A stretch of DNA of 57,087 nucleotides, taken from assembly GCA_021621525.1 (NCBI GenBank), contig JAJVUU010000001.1:1-57087 (forward strand), given 5' to 3'. The notes beneath the pieces were generated by a model. It was given only the letters and a program-made list of their open reading frames with translations, did no database searches and was not told where the DNA came from. Each line of letters begins with the position of its first letter. Position 1 is the first letter of the stretch. Positions 6,901-15,685 of this stretch are shown here, in pieces. Made by a program: the position numbers and the translations under genes. Origin of the DNA: Caryophanales bacterium (GTDB lineage Bacteria; Bacillota_I; Bacilli_A; RFN20; CAG-288).

Positions 6901-7778
6901 TGTCTGAATCCTTAGTCAATACCAAACGACGAATTGCCACCATCCGTTCCACCAAGAAGATCACCAAGGCGATGAAGCTTGTTGCCAGCGTGAAATATCA
7001 AAGATGGAAGAAAATGTACGAAGACAACTTCGCCTATGCCAACGCCATGAAGGAAACGATGAGCCGGACCATCTCCGGAATCGATTTTTCCGATTCCAAA
7101 AAACCGGAAGCCATGGTTTCCTACGAAACAGGGAAGAGCCTCTACATCGTCGTCTCCTCATCCCTGGGTCTTTGCGGAGCATACAACTACAACCTCTTCA
7201 AAGCTCTCGACCCTGTCTTGAAAGATGAAGATGAAATCATGTACATCGGTCAGAAGGCAGCCACCCATTTTGCCAATTCCGCCCATAAGACCTATGATGA
7301 CTTCCAGAATCTTCTTGATTCGTTTTCCTATTCCGCCGTCAGAAGGCTGAGACATCTTCTTGTCAGGATGTATAAGACAGGCAATTATTCAAAAGTCGTC
7401 CTCGTCTATACCCAATATAAGAACTCATTGACCTTCCTGACGACCTTCCATACCCTCTTGCCGCTCATACCGGAAGAAGAAGGCATCGATGCCAAAAAGG
7501 AAGAAAGCCTTGAGACACCGCTCTTCGAACCAAATCTGGATGCCATACTCAATCAGATTCTTCCCCATTATCTGGATGCTTCCATCTATCAGAAATTGAT
7601 GGAATCTGAAATCAGCGAGCTGGCCAGCCGAAGAAACGCCATGGAAACCGCAACGGATTCCGCAGACAAGATCCAGGCTAAGCTACAGCTTGAATACAAC
7701 AAGGCTCGTCAGAACGCCATCACCCAGGAAATCACCGAGGTGGTCGCCGGCGCCAACGCCAGCAAAGAAGAAGAATAA
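6900..7778 (+). CDS. atpG: F1Fo ATP synthase subunit gamma
   Basis: A 292-residue central shaft subunit. The N-terminal helix contains KRRIATIRSTKKITKAMKLV, the family signature for the coiled-coil that penetrates the alpha/beta hexamer. The C-terminal helix has MESEISELASRRNAMETATDSA, also diagnostic, and the SLGLCGAYN motif is present. The last residues are an extra acidic tail (NASKEEE). The start shares a base with the atpA stop. Confidence 0.97.
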   Translation: MSESLVNTKRRIATIRSTKKITKAMKLVASVKYQRWKKMYEDNFAYANAMKETMSRTISGIDFSDSKKPEAMVSYETGKSLYIVVSSSLGLCGAYNYNLFKALDPVLKDEDEIMYIGQKAATHFANSAHKTYDDFQNLLDSFSYSAVRRLRHLLVRMYKTGNYSKVVLVYTQYKNSLTFLTTFHTLLPLIPEEEGIDAKKEESLETPLFEPNLDAILNQILPHYLDASIYQKLMESEISELASRRNAMETATDSADKIQAKLQLEYNKARQNAITQEITEVVAGANASKEEE

Positions 7779-7793
7779 GGAGGATAATCCCAA

Positions 7794-9203
7794 ATGAATG
7801 TAAATGAAGGTGTGATTGTACAGGCCATCGGACCTGTTATCGATGTCCGTTTCAGCGAAAACAATATTCCTCCGCTTCTCATGGCTCTCAAAGTAACCAC
7901 CAGTCAGGGAAAGGAACTTGTCCTGGAAGTCCTCCAGCACATCGGTGATGATACCGTGCGCTGCATCTCCATGGGTGCCACCGAAGGTATCCAGCGTGGA
8001 TTGAAAGTCATCAACACAGGTTCACCGATCCAGGTTCCTGTCGGCAAGGAAGTCCTTGGAAGAATGTTCAACGTCCTCGGACAACCGATTGATGAAAAAG
8101 GTGAATTCAAGGCCAAACAGACCCATTCCATCTACAACGATCCGCCGAAATTCCAGGATCAGTCCACCAAAGCCGAGATCTTCGAAACCGGAATCAAGGT
8201 CATCGATCTGCTCTGCCCTTACATCAAGGGCGGCAAGGTCGGTCTCTTCGGAGGTGCCGGTGTCGGAAAGACTGTCTTAATTCAGGAACTGATGCATAAC
8301 ATCGCCACCGAAAAGCATGGTATTTCCGTCTTTGCCGGTGTCGGCGAACGCTCCAGGGAAGGAAATGACCTTTACTATGAAATGCAGCAGACCGGTGTTC
8401 TTCCCAACACTGCCCTCGTCTTCGGTCAGATGAACGAGACGCCTGGCGTCCGTATGAGAGTCGGTCTTTCCGGACTGACCATGGCCGAATACTTCCGTGA
8501 TGTCCAGCATCAGGACGTCCTTCTCTTCATCGACAACATCTATCGTTTCACCCAGGCCGGAAGTGAAGTCTCCGCCCTTTTGGGACGTATGCCTTCCGCC
8601 GTCGGTTATCAGCCGACCCTGGCTACCGAAATGGGTCAGCTCCAGGAACGTATCGCTTCCACCAAGGACGGGTCCATCACCTCCATCCAGGCTGTCTATG
8701 TCCCTGCCGACGACTTGACCGATCCTGCTCCGGCAACCACCTTCTCCCATCTCGATGCAAAGACCGTCTTGGATCGTTCCATCGCAGCCTTGGGTCTCTA
8801 TCCTGCCGTCGATCCGCTTGCCTCTTCTTCCAACTTCCTTGATCCGAATGTCGTCGGCCAGGAACACTACGAAGTCGCAAGACAGGTCCAGTCCATCCTC
8901 CAGAGATACAAGGATCTTCAGGATATCATCGCCATCCTTGGTATGGATGAGCTCTCCGAAGAGGACAAGCTCACCGTCAACCGTGCAAGACGTATCCGTA
9001 ACTTCCTTTCCCAGCCTTTCTTCGTCGCTGCCAAATTCAACGGCTTCGATGGAAAGTTCGTCAAGATCGAAGACACCATCTCTTCCTTCAGAAGGATTCT
9101 CAATGGCGAAGGAGACAAGCTTCCCGAAGCTGCCTTCACCTATGTCGGAACCTTCGATGATGCCGTCGAAAAAGCCAAGACCCTGGAAAAGAAACAAGCA
9201 TGA
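7794..9203 (+). CDS. atpD: F1Fo ATP synthase subunit beta
   Basis: The 469-residue catalytic subunit. Walker A is GGAGVGKT (153-160), followed by GVGERSREGNDLYYEM, which holds the catalytic Glu, and Walker B in VLLFIDNIYRF. The usual F of DNIFRF is Y here, a conservative change. DELSEEDK near the C-terminus is the DELSDED-type motif contacted by gamma. A ribosome-binding site AAGGAGGAT lies upstream. The last four bases overlap the start of atpC. Confidence 0.98.
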   Translation: MNVNEGVIVQAIGPVIDVRFSENNIPPLLMALKVTTSQGKELVLEVLQHIGDDTVRCISMGATEGIQRGLKVINTGSPIQVPVGKEVLGRMFNVLGQPIDEKGEFKAKQTHSIYNDPPKFQDQSTKAEIFETGIKVIDLLCPYIKGGKVGLFGGAGVGKTVLIQELMHNIATEKHGISVFAGVGERSREGNDLYYEMQQTGVLPNTALVFGQMNETPGVRMRVGLSGLTMAEYFRDVQHQDVLLFIDNIYRFTQAGSEVSALLGRMPSAVGYQPTLATEMGQLQERIASTKDGSITSIQAVYVPADDLTDPAPATTFSHLDAKTVLDRSIAALGLYPAVDPLASSSNFLDPNVVGQEHYEVARQVQSILQRYKDLQDIIAILGMDELSEEDKLTVNRARRIRNFLSQPFFVAAKFNGFDGKFVKIEDTISSFRRILNGEGDKLPEAAFTYVGTFDDAVEKAKTLEKKQA

Positions 9204-9616
9204 CCTCCTCCAATTTCAAACTGAAGATCATCGTCCCTGAGAAAACCTATTTTGAAGGGAACGTCGATAGCATCTCGGTCGTGACCTCAAGCGGTATGCT
9301 GACGATCCTGGCCCATCATGCCGACTTGATCAGCAATGTCGAAATATCCCACATGACCATCAAAAACAATGGTCATGTCACGGAATATGCCGTCAGCGGC
9401 GGCGTTCTCAACATCTATCAGAAGGAAAACCTTGTCCTGTTGATCGTCAACGCCATCGAATCCACGGATGAAATCGACCTTGAACGTGCCATCCGTGCCA
9501 GGGAAAATGCTGAGAACAAGCTCAAGGAGCAAGACCTGTCCATTCGCGAGCAGATGAAGACGGAAATCAAACTCAAGAGAGCTCTCAACAGAATTTCTCT
9601 GAAGAATTCAAAATAA
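9200..9616 (+). CDS. atpC: F1Fo ATP synthase subunit epsilon
   Basis: A 138-residue epsilon subunit. The N-terminal beta-sandwich (about 1-85) contains TSSGMLTILAHHADLIS, the family's G-x-hydrophobic-L-x-x-H pattern, and the rest is the two-helix regulatory arm. It overlaps atpD by ATGA and closes the operon. A strong terminator follows. Confidence 0.95.
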   Translation: MTSSNFKLKIIVPEKTYFEGNVDSISVVTSSGMLTILAHHADLISNVEISHMTIKNNGHVTEYAVSGGVLNIYQKENLVLLIVNAIESTDEIDLERAIRARENAENKLKEQDLSIREQMKTEIKLKRALNRISLKNSK

Positions 9617-9636
9617 TCCTATTTCAGTACATTTTC

Positions 9637-9680
9637 GGAAACGGATGAAACCTGAAAGCGTAATCCGTTTCCTTTTATTT
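9637..9680 (+). terminator. Intrinsic terminator of the ATP synthase operon
   Basis: A perfect 10-bp stem, GGAAACGGAT with ATCCGTTTCC, is followed by TTTTATTT. Confidence 0.85.
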
Positions 9681-9686
9681 GAAAAG

Positions 9687-9696
9687 TGTTTATAAT
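9687..9696 (+). promoter_or_regulatory. Promoter -10 box of the dCMP deaminase gene
   Basis: TATAAT at 9691-9696, preceded by TGTT, lies 25 bases upstream of the start codon and after the ATP synthase terminator. A convincing -35 box is not visible. Confidence 0.5.
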
Positions 9697-9721
9697 ATGC
9701 TAGCAATTCAGGAGGTATCTT

Positions 9722-10207
9722 ATGAATTTTGACAACATCAGCTGGGATGAGTATTTTATGTCGATTGCCGTACTTTCCAGCCTGCGCAGCAAAGACCCTC
9801 ACACCAAAGTCGGTGCATGCATCGTCTCTGACAGACATAAGGTTCTCTCCCTAGGATATAACGGGATGCCTATCGGTGTGGATGACCACTGCATCCCATG
9901 GGAAGGAAAAGACTCCGGAAAGCCGGAGCTTGAGACAAAATACCCCTATGTATGCCATGCCGAACTCAATGCCATCCTCAATTCCAACCACGACCTGGAA
10001 GGTTCCACCCTCTATGTCACCCTCTTCCCCTGCAATGAATGCACAAAGGCTCTCATCCAGGCAGGCATCAAGAAGGTCATCTACCTGTCTGACAAATACC
10101 ACAACTGCGATGACGAAATCGCAGCAAGAAAAATGATGGATATGGCAAAGATCGAATACGTTCCCTACAAAGGGAAGGTACCCCATATCGAATTCAGGGA
10201 AGAATAA
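9722..10207 (+). CDS. dCMP deaminase (ComEB-type)
   Basis: A 161-residue zinc-dependent deaminase converting dCMP to dUMP for thymidylate synthesis. The catalytic motif is CHAELNAI (H79, E81), and the second zinc motif is PCNECTKAL (C104, C107). The substrate-recognition stretch LGYNGMPIGVDD after the N-terminal strand is typical. GGAGG precedes the start. Its own promoter follows the ATP synthase terminator, and it may be read through into the ECF genes, as no terminator is seen before 10250. Confidence 0.93.
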   Translation: MNFDNISWDEYFMSIAVLSSLRSKDPHTKVGACIVSDRHKVLSLGYNGMPIGVDDHCIPWEGKDSGKPELETKYPYVCHAELNAILNSNHDLEGSTLYVTLFPCNECTKALIQAGIKKVIYLSDKYHNCDDEIAARKMMDMAKIEYVPYKGKVPHIEFREE

Positions 10208-10249
10208 AGAAAAAATTGGATTCCTATAGACGAAACATCATGACAAGAT

Positions 10250-11125
10250 ATGAAAAGAAGTAAGAAGAAAGAACTTGAACTGACACCGATCGATGAAAAG
10301 ATTCCCAAGGATTCTGCCATATACCTGGAGAATCTTTCTTTCGGATACGAGGAAGGAACCCTCAACATCAAGAAGGTCAACGTCGATATCAAGAAAGGTC
10401 AGTCCATCGCCTTCATCGGCCACAACGGATCTGGCAAGTCCACCCTTGCCAAGCTCATCGATGGCATCCTCGTCCAGAACGAAGGTGACATCTATCTTTT
10501 CGGTGTCAAGATGACCGATGAGAATGCCTTGATCCTGAGGAAAAACATCGGCCTGGTCTTTCAAAATCCGGATTCGCAGTTCATCGGTGCAACCGTCCGG
10601 GATGATATCGCCTTCGGATTGGAAAACGAATGTGTCGATCCAAAGAAGATGAATGACATCATCTTGGATTGTGCCAAAAAAGTTGGTATGGAAGACTTTT
10701 TGGATAAAGAACCGACTCATCTTTCCGGAGGGCAGAAGCAGAGAGTTGCCATCGCCGGAGCCATTGCCCGGAATCCGAAGATCCTGATTCTCGATGAGGC
10801 CGGTGCCATGCTCGATCCGAAAGGAAAGAGGCAGATCCGTGAAATCATCAAGCAACGCAAGAAGGAGAACCCGGACCTTACCATCATCAACATCACCCAT
10901 GAGATCGATGAAGCCTATGATTCTGACAGGGTACTGGTCATGAACGAAGGAAATCTCATCATGGATGGTACGCCTGATGTCGTCTTCCAGCAGGGTGAGC
11001 TTCTGAAGAAGATTCATCTCGACATCCCCTTTGCCCACAAGCTTGCCAAGGAGTTGAGTGCTCTCGGCCTGGATATGGAGGGCATCAAGAACGATGAGGA
11101 GCTTTACGATAGATTATGTCGATAA
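10250..11125 (+). CDS. ecfA1: ECF transporter ATPase A1
   Basis: A 291-residue ATP-binding subunit of a group II energy-coupling-factor vitamin transporter. Walker A is GHNGSGKST (57-65), Q-loop FQNPDSQFIG, signature LSGGQKQRVAIAGA, and Walker B ILILDEAGAMLDP. A charged 20-residue N-terminal extension precedes the ABC core. The start lacks a strong ribosome-binding site. The 3' end overlaps ecfA2 by 10 bases. No substrate-specific S component is nearby, so this is the shared module that pairs with S units encoded elsewhere. Confidence 0.95.
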   Translation: MKRSKKKELELTPIDEKIPKDSAIYLENLSFGYEEGTLNIKKVNVDIKKGQSIAFIGHNGSGKSTLAKLIDGILVQNEGDIYLFGVKMTDENALILRKNIGLVFQNPDSQFIGATVRDDIAFGLENECVDPKKMNDIILDCAKKVGMEDFLDKEPTHLSGGQKQRVAIAGAIARNPKILILDEAGAMLDPKGKRQIREIIKQRKKENPDLTIINITHEIDEAYDSDRVLVMNEGNLIMDGTPDVVFQQGELLKKIHLDIPFAHKLAKELSALGLDMEGIKNDEELYDRLCR

Positions 11126-12036
11126 AACTTGAGAATGTCTGCTATACCTATAATCCACACAGACCAGGTGAAGTCCATGCCCTTGATGATATCAATCTTC
11201 TTTTTGAAGACCACTGCTTCACTGCCCTGATCGGCAAGACCGGTTCTGGAAAATCAACCCTGATCCAACAGCTCAACGGTCTTCTTTTGCCGACCACAGG
11301 GAAGATCACCATTCAGGACTACCTCATCGACATGTCCATCATCTATAAAAAGAATGGAAAAGTCAATGTCCGTCAGATGAAGAAGAAGCACAAAAAGAAG
11401 CTAAAGGACGTCAAGTTGCTTCGCAAACGTGTCGGCATCGTCTTCCAGTTCCCGGAATACCAGATTTTTGAAGAGACCGTCCTGAAGGATGTTGCCTTCG
11501 GTCCGAAGAACTTCGGTCTTTCCGAAGAGGAAAGCATCCGCCAGGCCAAGGAAGCTCTCAGCCTGACCGGTCTATCCGAAAGCTATTATGAAAGAAGTCC
11601 GTTCGAGCTTTCCGGTGGCGAAAAAAGAAGAGTTGCCATCGCCGGCATTTTGGCCATGAAGCCTGATGTCCTCGTCCTTGATGAACCGACCGTAGGTCTC
11701 GATGCAGCAGGAGAAGAGAACCTCATGTCTCTTGTGACAAAGCTCTATGAGTCAGGGACTTCCATCATCCTAGCCACCCACAACATGGATGTCGTCTTGA
11801 AATATGCAACCCGTGCCATCGTCCTTGAAAAAGGAAAAGTCATTTTGGATTCCACACCGCTCAAATTGTTCCAGGATCAGAAATTCCTTGAAACATCCTC
11901 CATTGAACCTCCAAAGGTGTTTCGTTTTGCCATTGACCTTGTCAAAGGTGGACTGCCTCTTGATTTGAATCATGTCTTCGACTGTCATTCTCTTGCTCGG
12001 GAGATTGTCAAAGTCAAGAAAGGAGGCGTGAAATGA
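11116..12036 (+). CDS. ecfA2: ECF transporter ATPase A2
   Basis: A 306-residue partner ATPase with Walker A GKTGSGKST (40-48), Q-loop FQFPEYQIFE, signature LSGGEKRRVAIAGI and Walker B VLVLDEPTVGLD. It carries a lysine-rich insertion (about 75-95) between Walker A and the Q-loop. It overlaps ecfA1 and ecfT at both ends, giving the usual A1-A2-T order. Confidence 0.95.
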   Translation: MSIKLENVCYTYNPHRPGEVHALDDINLLFEDHCFTALIGKTGSGKSTLIQQLNGLLLPTTGKITIQDYLIDMSIIYKKNGKVNVRQMKKKHKKKLKDVKLLRKRVGIVFQFPEYQIFEETVLKDVAFGPKNFGLSEEESIRQAKEALSLTGLSESYYERSPFELSGGEKRRVAIAGILAMKPDVLVLDEPTVGLDAAGEENLMSLVTKLYESGTSIILATHNMDVVLKYATRAIVLEKGKVILDSTPLKLFQDQKFLETSSIEPPKVFRFAIDLVKGGLPLDLNHVFDCHSLAREIVKVKKGGVK

Positions 12037-12905
12037 ACACTTCCCTAGGCAAATACCAGGCTTACGACACCTTTGTCCACAGGCTTGATGCAAGAGTCAA
12101 GCTTGTCACCATGATTGTTCTCATGGTCGCAAGCTTCATGACCTATGTCAGCAATCCTTTCATGAACCTGACCATCTATCTAGGTCTTCTTGTCATCCTG
12201 ATTCTTCTTTCTTTCCTCTCCAAGGTCTCCTTCTTATCCGTCTTCCGTTCCCTTTTAGGCATCTGGGTGATGATTCTCTTTGTCCTGATATTGAACGTCT
12301 TCTTCATGAAGCCGAGTGATCCGAGCGTCGGCATCGCCTTCAGCATCGGCTCTCTTCACATCTATTGGATGGCCATCATCAACATGCTCTATGTCTTAAG
12401 CAGGCTGGTCCTCGTCATCGTCATCACCAACATCTTCACTTCGACGACAAAGCCGATGGAAATGACCAATGCACTGGAATGGCTCTTCTATCCGCTTTCC
12501 CTGATCCATGTTCCGATTCACAAGTTTGCCATGGCCATCTCTTTGGCTCTTCGCTTCATCCCGACGCTCCAGGAAGAGACCTCCAGGATCATGAAGGCTC
12601 AGGCCAGCCGTGGTGTCGACTTTGAACAGGGAAAACTCAAGGACAAGGTCAAGTCCCTGATATCCCTCATCATTCCTTTGTTCATGTCTGCCTTTACGAC
12701 ATCCGGTCAGCTTGCCGATGCCATGGAAGCCAGGGGATATGATCCAAACAGCAGAAGAACCAAGTACAAGACCAACAAATGGTCTATCCGAGATGTGATC
12801 GGATGTCTCTTCTGTGCCCTTCTCATATCTGCCATCGTCCTCCTTTGCGTCTTCAAGCCCGACCTCTATCTCTACTTCAACATTCCGCTTCCGAGGATTT
12901 CCTGA
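12033..12905 (+). CDS. ecfT: ECF transporter transmembrane component T
   Basis: A 290-residue membrane subunit coupling the two ATPases to exchangeable substrate-binding proteins. Several hydrophobic helices fill residues 20-150 and 245-280. The two coupling-helix motifs are visible as QASRGVDF and MEARGYDP, matching the family's Ala-Arg-Gly signatures. The start overlaps ecfA2 by ATGA, and its TGA shares a base with the truA start. Vitamin uptake is inferred from the family, not from a local S component. Confidence 0.95.
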   Translation: MNTSLGKYQAYDTFVHRLDARVKLVTMIVLMVASFMTYVSNPFMNLTIYLGLLVILILLSFLSKVSFLSVFRSLLGIWVMILFVLILNVFFMKPSDPSVGIAFSIGSLHIYWMAIINMLYVLSRLVLVIVITNIFTSTTKPMEMTNALEWLFYPLSLIHVPIHKFAMAISLALRFIPTLQEETSRIMKAQASRGVDFEQGKLKDKVKSLISLIIPLFMSAFTTSGQLADAMEARGYDPNSRRTKYKTNKWSIRDVIGCLFCALLISAIVLLCVFKPDLYLYFNIPLPRIS

Positions 12906-13672
12906 TGAAGGTCTTCATCCGAATCGCCTTTTGCGGCACTGCCTTTTATGGAACGCAGAAGCTTCCCGGGAACGAAACCATCCAAGGCCTTTTTGAGAAC
13001 CTTCTCTCCCGTATCTATGACCATCCTGTCAAGGTCACCATATCATCCAGGCTTGACAGAGGCGTCCATGCCCTTGACTTCGGAATGTCCTTCGACATCG
13101 ACAGCGATTCCATCGGGACCGAGCATCTTCAATACTATCTGAGAAGGAGCGTCGGAAAAGACGTTCTCATCAAATCCGTCTGCTATGCAAAGGATGACTT
13201 CTCTCCCCGCTATTCCATGAATAGCAAGACTTACCTCTATCTGATACAGAACGAAAAGAACTACAATCCGCTCCTCATTCCATATACCTGCGTTCCAAAG
13301 GAACCATTGGATGTCATGAAGGCAAGGGAAGCTCTCTTCCTCTTTGTCGGGAAACATGATTTCCGGTTCTTTTCCACTCCGGAAGGAGATGAGAACACCA
13401 TTCTGGAAATCGAAGATGCCTTGCTTTCTGAAAAAGACGGTCTTCTTCAGATCCGCTTTGTCGGCAAGGCTTTCTTAAGATATCAGGTCCGCTTCATGGT
13501 CGGCGCCATCCTCAGCCATTGCCAGGGAAGAATGAGTCTTATGGAAATCAAGTCAGCCTTGGAAGGAAGCAAGTGTACTCATTTCAAATACAAGGCTGAA
13601 CCTCAGGGACTGATTCTTCAAAGCATCGACTATCCGGATTTCCCAGACAGTTCCCCCATAAGGCTCCTATGA
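12905..13672 (+). CDS. truA: tRNA pseudouridine(38-40) synthase
   Basis: A 255-residue enzyme isomerising uridines in the anticodon arm of tRNAs. The catalytic aspartate is D51 in SRLDRGVHA, a variant of the usual GRTDxGVHA. C-terminal RYQVRFMVGAI is the other family signature. The start was placed at 12905, overlapping the ecfT stop, which gives the usual N-terminus and a normal length. truA follows ecfT in many Bacillota. Confidence 0.93.
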   Translation: MKVFIRIAFCGTAFYGTQKLPGNETIQGLFENLLSRIYDHPVKVTISSRLDRGVHALDFGMSFDIDSDSIGTEHLQYYLRRSVGKDVLIKSVCYAKDDFSPRYSMNSKTYLYLIQNEKNYNPLLIPYTCVPKEPLDVMKAREALFLFVGKHDFRFFSTPEGDENTILEIEDALLSEKDGLLQIRFVGKAFLRYQVRFMVGAILSHCQGRMSLMEIKSALEGSKCTHFKYKAEPQGLILQSIDYPDFPDSSPIRLL

Positions 13673-13745
13673 GTCTGAAGAAGGGATGGCTTTCTTCAAA
13701 AAAACGGATAATTTCGAAAACCAAAGGAATATTACATCTGTAAAT

Positions 13746-13753
13746 GATATAAT
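13746..13753 (+). promoter_or_regulatory. Extended -10 promoter of the phosphatidyltransferase-Spx pair
   Basis: TGATATAAT is an extended -10 element 21 bases upstream of the start codon at 13775. No -35 box is apparent. A Shine-Dalgarno sequence (TAGGAGC) lies between. Confidence 0.55.
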
Positions 13754-13774
13754 GTTTCCGCTTAGGAGCACATC

Positions 13775-14485
13775 ATGTCAAAACAAAAAGGCAACAGCAC
13801 CAACTTCAAGAACGTCTGTCATCAGTTCTTCAGAAAAGAAGACATCTTTTTGGTTCCCAACATCCTGTGCTACATCCGTGTGCTGCTGATTGCCGGCTTC
13901 ATGGCCTGCTATCTGATACCTTTCTCCATCAACGGAAACAGCCTTGCCCATATCTATATCGCCACAGGCATCATGATGTTAGCTGCCTATAGCGACTTCA
14001 TCGATGGTTTCATCGCCAGGACGTTCGACCAGAAATCGGAGTTGGGGAAATTCTTGGATCCCGTCGCCGATAAGCTATTGCAGCTTGCCATCATCGTGGT
14101 CATCCTGATCCACAAGCATTCCTCTGCCTTCGTCAACGTCATGTTCGGTGTCTTCATTGCCAAGGAAATCACCCTCTTCTTTGAAGACTTCTTCCTAGCC
14201 AGGCACAACACGGCCATGAACGGTGCAAAATGGTATGGCAAGCTTTCATCCTTCGTCTTCTACGTCATGACGGCATTCATCCTGATCGGCATTCCGATCA
14301 TAAATGCCTATGTCGAGCTGCCGACGACCGAACATATGGTCAACGTCATGATTGATGTCAGCTGTATCGTCGTCATATTCTGTCTTGTATTGGCCTGGGT
14401 CCTCTATTTCAGGCTGTTTGTCATATTGATGAAGAAAGCCCAACAAAAAGGCAATGCTTCACCAAGGGAGGAAAAACATGATTAA
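13775..14485 (+). CDS. CDP-alcohol phosphatidyltransferase (probably PgsA)
   Basis: A 236-residue membrane enzyme. The CDP-alcohol phosphotransferase signature D-x2-D-G-x2-A-R-x8-G-x3-D-x3-D is complete in the stretch beginning SDFIDGFIAR and ending LGKFLDPVADK (about 72-100). Five to six hydrophobic helices are visible. By family it probably makes phosphatidylglycerol phosphate from CDP-diacylglycerol and glycerol-3-phosphate, but a cardiolipin-type or other head-group specificity cannot be excluded. A basic N-terminal extension of about 25 residues precedes the first helix. The end overlaps the next gene by eight bases. Confidence 0.85.
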   Translation: MSKQKGNSTNFKNVCHQFFRKEDIFLVPNILCYIRVLLIAGFMACYLIPFSINGNSLAHIYIATGIMMLAAYSDFIDGFIARTFDQKSELGKFLDPVADKLLQLAIIVVILIHKHSSAFVNVMFGVFIAKEITLFFEDFFLARHNTAMNGAKWYGKLSSFVFYVMTAFILIGIPIINAYVELPTTEHMVNVMIDVSCIVVIFCLVLAWVLYFRLFVILMKKAQQKGNASPREEKHD

Positions 14486-14981
14486 GATTTATTCTTCACC
14501 GAGCTGCTCGAGCTGCAGGAAGGTCAAAGCCTGGTTTGACAACGAACATATCCCCTATATCGAAATCAACATCCTGAAAGAAAAGCTGACGGAAGATGAT
14601 CTCAAGGAGATGCTTGAGAAGTCATTGGACGGAACCGATGAGATCATCTCGACCAGAAGCAAGATATTCAAGGAACAGCATATCGATGTCGACAAGATGT
14701 CAGTCAGGCAGCTTCTTAGCTTCATCCAGGAAAATCCAAGCATCCTCAAGCGTCCCATCATCGTCGATGATTCCAAGATCCAGGTCGGATACAATTCCGA
14801 TGAGATTGAAATCTTCGAACGCGAGAAGAGGAATATCGAGAAAGCCAAGGCTCTTGCCAAGGCTACCTGCCAGGCCTGTCAGCACAGGGCAGGATGCATG
14901 CATCTCTTCGATGATACAAAAGACAAGCTTGCTTCCGTCAAGCCTGCCAAGACTGAATTCTGCGACGGAAACTGTGATTGA
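14478..14981 (+). CDS. Spx/ArsC-family protein with cysteine-rich C-terminal tail
   Basis: A 167-residue protein of the Spx/MgsR group. The N-terminal redox switch CSSC (C10, C13) sits in SPSCSSCRK, and KRPIIVDD (91-98) is the conserved RPI segment. Spx proteins bind the RNA polymerase alpha C-terminal domain during disulfide stress. Typical Spx has about 131 residues; here about 40 more carry five cysteines (131, 134, 140, 162, 166), a spacing suggesting a metal or redox site. The start at 14478 was chosen because GGGAGG precedes it. Confidence 0.85.
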   Translation: MIKIYSSPSCSSCRKVKAWFDNEHIPYIEINILKEKLTEDDLKEMLEKSLDGTDEIISTRSKIFKEQHIDVDKMSVRQLLSFIQENPSILKRPIIVDDSKIQVGYNSDEIEIFEREKRNIEKAKALAKATCQACQHRAGCMHLFDDTKDKLASVKPAKTEFCDGNCD

Positions 14982-15012
14982 GCACCTGCGGGTGCTTTTC
15001 TTCTTTCACAGA
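14982..15012 (+). terminator. Intrinsic terminator after the Spx-like gene
   Basis: The stem AGCACC / GGTGCT with a short loop is followed by TTTTCTTCTTT, starting right after the stop codon. Confidence 0.8.
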
Positions 15013-15035
15013 GCTTCCTGTTTTTTATATTTTTG

Positions 15036-15070
15036 GTACTATTGTTTTATATTGATACATAGTATAATTA
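15036..15070 (+). promoter_or_regulatory. Promoter and possible operator of the TetR gene
   Basis: A TATAAT -10 box precedes the TetR gene by about 27 bases. TACTAT and its complement ATAGTA flank the spacer region about 16 bases apart, which could be a self-operator. The palindrome is short and the assignment is tentative. Confidence 0.35.
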
Positions 15071-15095
15071 TTGCAACATAATTTAGGAGACATAC

Positions 15096-15683
15096 ATGAA
15101 CGAAACATCCATCAAAGAGGACTCCCGCGTACTCAGGTCCAAGAGAGATCTCGCCAATGCCTTAGAAGAGCTGCTCCAGGAAAAGAACCTGGACGATATT
15201 TCCATCACCGAGATCACCAAGCGTGCCATGGTCAGCAAAAACACATTCTATAACAATTTCGAAGACAAGAGCAGCCTTCTGAATTTCCTGTTCAGAAGAT
15301 ATGCCATCCAGCTCGACCAGACCATCAAGAAAATCCTTGACAACAAGACCGACGACAAGGAAGCAAACCTCTACGAATGTGCCAAGGCCATCGTCCACTT
15401 CTTCTATTCTTCCAAGCTGTCCTTTGAGAAGATTGTCAAATCAGACAAATCAAAGAACCTCTATTGGGCCGTCAACGCCTTCATCAAGGATATCGTCGAA
15501 GAGATCATCAACCGCTATTCCGAATACTTCAATCAGAACCTTCCGCAGAATCTGATCGGATATGTCTATGCCGGTGCCATTTCCAATATGATCTACTATA
15601 TGTATAACGAAGAGACATCGGTCAGTGAGGATGAATGCATCCAATACATCTACAATCTTCTCACCAGACCTGTTCTGAAATAA
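15096..15683 (+). CDS. TetR-family transcriptional regulator
   Basis: A 195-residue regulator. The N-terminal helix-turn-helix (about 17-60) reads ISITEITKRAMVSKNTFYNNF, the TetR pattern. The C-terminal ligand domain (70-195) resembles the group of TetR proteins controlling dihydroxyacetone kinase or stress genes, but no ligand can be assigned. TTAGGAGA precedes the start. DUF523 follows two bases after the stop, so it is probably co-transcribed. Confidence 0.88.
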   Translation: MNETSIKEDSRVLRSKRDLANALEELLQEKNLDDISITEITKRAMVSKNTFYNNFEDKSSLLNFLFRRYAIQLDQTIKKILDNKTDDKEANLYECAKAIVHFFYSSKLSFEKIVKSDKSKNLYWAVNAFIKDIVEEIINRYSEYFNQNLPQNLIGYVYAGAISNMIYYMYNEETSVSEDECIQYIYNLLTRPVLK

Positions 15684-15685
15684 CC

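Noticed and set aside
8277..9197. 306-codon minus-strand frame
   Set aside because: Lies wholly inside atpD, whose family motifs are complete; a shadow frame.
13673..13710. Hairpin after truA as a terminator
   Set aside because: The stem is followed by A residues, not T residues, on the coding strand.
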